Shown: piece after piece, positions 60,624 through 64,000 of the stretch
Layout of the letters: every line of letters begins with the position of its first letter
How positions within the stretch are numbered: position 1 is the first letter of the stretch
NCBI GenBank assembly: GCA_000328365.1
Contig: KB295623.1
Span: forward strand, 595,541-659,540
Origin: Capitella teleta
Lineage: Eukaryota > Annelida > Polychaeta > Capitellidae
Direction: 5' to 3'
DNA length: 64,000 bases
Position numbers and translations under genes: made by a program
The notes under the pieces: generated by a model
Seen by the model: only the letters and a program-made list of their open reading frames with translations
Told to the model about the DNA's origin: nothing
The model's database searches: none

Positions 60624-63378
60624 AGAACTTTCGAGGCGTGGCTAATGAGGCTGAATGTACTGCGGGTTTCAGCCACTTTAGGTGAGGCAATGATGTGCGA
60701 TGTTGTCCGATCCCCCGGCCATGCATGCCGTATGAACTAAGTAATTATTCTATATGATTAACAACATTGAAGTCTCGTGCACTGGGGTTAATGAATTCTA
60801 GTGGCTCGTATAATAATATCATATCTTACGGGCAATAACTTTGCTATCACTTCTCCTCATATGTCATAGCAAACTCAACACCTGATCTTCATCGGCCATA
60901 ATGATAATGGGGACATAATGAATGTTTTATGGCCAAATGACTTGAAATGAGTCACAACATCCCCATATACTATAATGTCATCAGCATGGACCCCGCTATC
61001 ACTGCAGACGTAGACATCTCTACGCAATTCGGAAGGAAGCCAACGATCGTATTTCTCACGGAGGATGAGATGGAATACAAAGGGCTGATTGATAACGGGT
61101 GTCGTTTGAGCAGCAACGGGGTTAATAGCATCGTCACATTAATGAAATGTTTATGTAGTTCCCCCGTTACCAATGTGATTTGTGATCTAAATGAAAATAT
61201 GTAATCCGACCCCGAGTATTTATATAGCGGATGCGTATATTTATGCTGTACCACAAGTACTATAGCTTTGAAAGCTTACCGAAGAATTGGTGCCCAGCGG
61301 TCTATGCAGATATGGGTCACGCCCCGGTATGTAATAAAACATAACTAAATATAAGTAAAACAAATAATGACTCGTGTTAACTGACATTTTAACTATAATT
61401 GTTTTGGCAGAATCGGTGTAATTCATTAAAAAAAAAATATATAAATAAAAAAAAATCAATTATAAACAACAGCAACAACAAAAACAATGGAAAATGAAAA
61501 TGTTTGACCTCCGTGCATATTCAGAGCATGCTTACCAATTACTACCATATAAACTCCTTCAGGGTGTATGGAAGAGTCGTCCTGTAATGCTCACTTAGCA
61601 TATCCTTAACCTCACATTGTCAATGATTACTAATTTCAAGCGTCTCTTGTGATTATTTTATGTTTTAACTTTTAAAGTGAAGCCGAAAATTTAACTTGGC
61701 TGGCAAACCGCGTGGGACTAAAAGTCTGAAGAAGCCTGTGAGTGTGAATGCTTTTCGTACAGCAGCTTCGTCCGGATTAATTCCAGTCGCTGCACCTCTC
61801 AGAAAAAGCATGGACGCATCTTCCTGCTCTTACTGGGGACATGGATTCACAACTGTACACACTGCAGTTACCACCACATATCTAAATACTCGTGAGCCAA
61901 TACTTGAATCAGTTCCTATAATGAGCCACGCGTCAGTGATATTATTTGTGTTGCGTGATAGCTTTACCTGTCATATTATCCTTCTTCTTAGGTTACAATG
62001 ATTAAATCCTTTTTTGTATCGAAATAAATATACATTCTTTCGAGAAAACAATACACAACAGAGTTTTAAAATAAAAATTAGAAAGTGGAAGATGTAGAAT
62101 AATAATACATAGTGAGCATAAGTTAATTATTTTCTCGTAGATCACATGTACCTATAGATCAATTAATCATAGTCATGATAATTATGTATTTAAATTTAGG
62201 CCAACAAAAAGAGCAGTAAACGGCAATAATATCGAGTGGGCCAAAAGTAGTCTATCCATGTTGAAAACGAAACTCTACAATTTGATAAATGTATCAATAT
62301 TTAAAAAAACAAAAAACAAAAAAAAACAAAAACAAAACAAAAACATGGGATGGATTGACCATGTTATTCTGCACCCATTTATGCAGAGAAATCAAATAAA
62401 AAGTCAATTTTGAATGAAGGAAGAACATTTAAATGCAAGTGGTGAGTGATCGCAAAGAGAGCAAGATCTCTGGTTTGTTTTGATTTTAGGAGATATACAT
62501 TAGTGCTACTGTCACAACAATAGAACTCTAAAACAGAACAATAGTACGAGAGCATTGCCTTAAATATGTGTTCAATAATTAAAGCTTATCCATGGTCCGG
62601 GGCCCTGTTTGTCCCCAAAATTGAAAATATCGCGGAATGATGAGTGCACTCTATTCATTGAGATAAATCGGCATAGTTGATGAAATTGGAATAGAAATTA
62701 TGTTAATAGCAGCAAGACGTGTTAGACTAACCATACCAAGTGTTTATTTATCTGATCTTTGTGCGATCTTTACACTGCGATCTGTTTTGTAACACTTTCT
62801 CAGAAATGCGTAGCAAAATTGAAAAGCATTGAAATCGTTAACATGGAGTATATACATGTAGAATACTTTTGGCCCACGCTGTATAATAAATTAATTATAC
62901 CACATAAAGGTCCTGGTTTGGATAATTCGCCGTGCTTCGGTGTGTCACATACCAATTTCGGAGTTGACCTACTTCAGACAGCGACTGTTTGGAGAAAGGA
63001 GAAATCAAACGCAACTATCAATCGCTCGAGGCTTATTATTATTATTTCAATGTAATCTCCGGATTCTCATGAATTGTTCTTCCATAAGTAGATCGTCTTT
63101 CTATTTCTGAATTGTGCTATATAATACTAGGTCTATGGTGCTATCCATCCGCGAATCTTTGACATATGGGCGTTATGATTCTTGGGATTTCTGTTTGACG
63201 AATCTGAAGGAGGTTTTAAATCGCGAATCGAGGGCGCTGTAGTTGGTAAGTAATACGGGGCTTTTTACCAACAGCATGACAGCGTAACACGAATTAAATT
63301 GTTGAAACAAGAATTACACAAACTCATTCCACAAGTAAAGAGCATTGTATTCACCAGAATTCCATAACTCTACCACAC
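60624..63378. other. intergenic
   Basis: AT-rich with A-rich runs at 61430-61460 and 62300-62345. Two G+C-richer open frames were examined (60947-61204 plus, ATG start; 61696-62001 plus, no ATG at the start, reading KKPVSVNAFRTAASSGLIPV). Neither has a recognisable domain or splice support. Confidence 0.4.
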
Positions 63379-64000
63379 TCATAGCTCCGAGTCCCTCCGA
63401 CTGTTACCCGTGGCTTTATGTCTACTCAGTTGACATCCTTTATACGAATCCCGCGATTTACAGCAAGACCAGACCTCCAGTTTAGTGCCTATGTGCAATT
63501 TCTTCGCACCGGGTAAATGATAAACACAGGCTCCTTCATAATTCGAGCTTTCACAGTAGGACTTTCCACACGTACCACATTTGACTTGCGCCAATTTTCC
63601 TCCAGACGTGACGATGAGTGGCGAAATGACAGCTCTGGGTGTGTTGTTATCGACCAGCCTGGGTGTTGGTGACTCCGTGATTGAAGGCTGATGTCGACCC
63701 CTAAGGTTGTAAACCATATCTCTAGCGTGATCAAGCGCTAATGGTATATCGTGGATCTTGTGGTCGTGGTTGAGGTTAAGTTTGAAGAGCAGTTTACGAG
63801 TTTTGTCTCGAATGTCTGCTACTTCTTGGTGAGCCGCGTCTCGCTCTGCTACAGCTGTTTGCATCTGTTTGATGGTATCATTCAGCTGCGATTTCATCTG
63901 GTTGTATCCTTTCTCTGAAGTCCGGCTGCTTTCCACGTTGATCGACTCCATGAATTTCATATTTCTTTCCAATTTTTGCCTCTTGTTTTTCTCGTCTTGA
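63379..64000 (-). CDS. coiled-coil protein with C-terminal CHORD-like Cys/His cluster, last exon (partial)
   Basis: The frame is open from the window edge (64000) to a stop at 63381-63379, so at least 207 residues of the C-terminus are present and the start lies outside. The first ~80 residues are strongly helical and charged (KNKRQKLERNMKFMES; QMKSQLNDTIKQMQTAVAER), consistent with coiled coil. After a Pro/Thr-rich linker comes KCGTCGKSYC ... GACVYHLPGAKKL ... WSCCKSRDSYKGCQLSRHK. The spacing C-x2-C, CxYH-P-G, WSCC, GC, H is like zinc-binding CHORD-type modules (CxYHPG, WSCC, GC...H). The family is not identified. Zinc binding is inferred from the ligand pattern. Confidence 0.7.
   Translation of the reverse strand, partial: QDEKNKRQKLERNMKFMESINVESSRTSEKGYNQMKSQLNDTIKQMQTAVAERDAAHQEVADIRDKTRKLLFKLNLNHDHKIHDIPLALDHARDMVYNLRGRHQPSITESPTPRLVDNNTPRAVISPLIVTSGGKLAQVKCGTCGKSYCESSNYEGACVYHLPGAKKLHIGTKLEVWSCCKSRDSYKGCQLSRHKATGNSRRDSEL

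Noticed and set aside
60947-61204. 85-codon ATG frame, plus strand
   Set aside because: No family resemblance or splice support, and an overlapping frame on the other strand is equally open.
61696-62001. Frame reading KKPVSVNAFRTAASSGLIPV
   Set aside because: It has no ATG at its start, no convincing acceptor in phase and no recognised domain; too weak to call.

Overview
The window is animal nuclear DNA. It holds intron-containing genes with GT-AG splice sites, AATAAA signals, tRNA-derived SINEs, LINE reverse-transcriptase fragments, inverted-repeat DNA transposons and long microsatellites. Coding DNA is close to half G+C and lies in clearly AT-richer intergenic DNA. Most introns are only about 47-70 bp, which points to a compact-intron invertebrate; an early-branching animal such as a sponge is possible, but the phylum is not proven from this sequence. 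There is one 50-base assembly gap (18581-18630).

Layout. 1-6621: three tightly packed genes. These are the first exon of COQ6 (minus, rest off the left edge), FAM161 (plus, head-to-head with COQ6) and a ZNF410-type zinc-finger factor (minus, tail-to-tail with FAM161). This order and orientation match, as I recall it, human 14q24.3 (COQ6-FAM161B-ZNF410). 6622-12849: a transposon-rich stretch with nested inverted-repeat elements and SINE heads. 12850-14204: a secreted protein that is a TGF-beta propeptide domain with no cysteine-knot ligand behind it. 16272-17834 (minus): an intronless GT10 alpha-1,3-fucosyltransferase. 17835-22563: repeats, the gap, and a likely TATA promoter plus non-coding first exon for the next gene. 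22564-28087: a complete 24-exon receptor guanylate cyclase of the natriuretic-peptide-receptor type. 29355-29910: unexplained minus-strand open frames. 30285-32608: two tandem claudin-like four-pass membrane proteins (minus). 32609-50021: about 17 kb with no convincing gene, holding repeats and minisatellites. 50022-55644: an SLC46/PCFT-type transporter with one 4-kb intron. 55645-63378: gene-poor, with a decayed LINE. 63379-64000 (minus): the last exon of a coiled-coil protein with a C-terminal Cys/His cluster, running off the right edge.

The genes do not form one pathway. COQ6 (ubiquinone synthesis), FAM161 (ciliary microtubules) and ZNF410 (transcription) are an old neighbourhood rather than a functional unit. 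The guanylate cyclase, fucosyltransferase, claudin-like pair and propeptide protein are secretory-pathway or cell-surface products. The most notable items are the propeptide-only TGF-beta-like gene, the conserved three-gene neighbourhood, a Cys-to-Ser change at the base-recognition position of the cyclase together with a 12-nt microexon, and a templated 133-bp insertion next to a transposon. All gene models were made by hand from splice signals and reading-frame phase.
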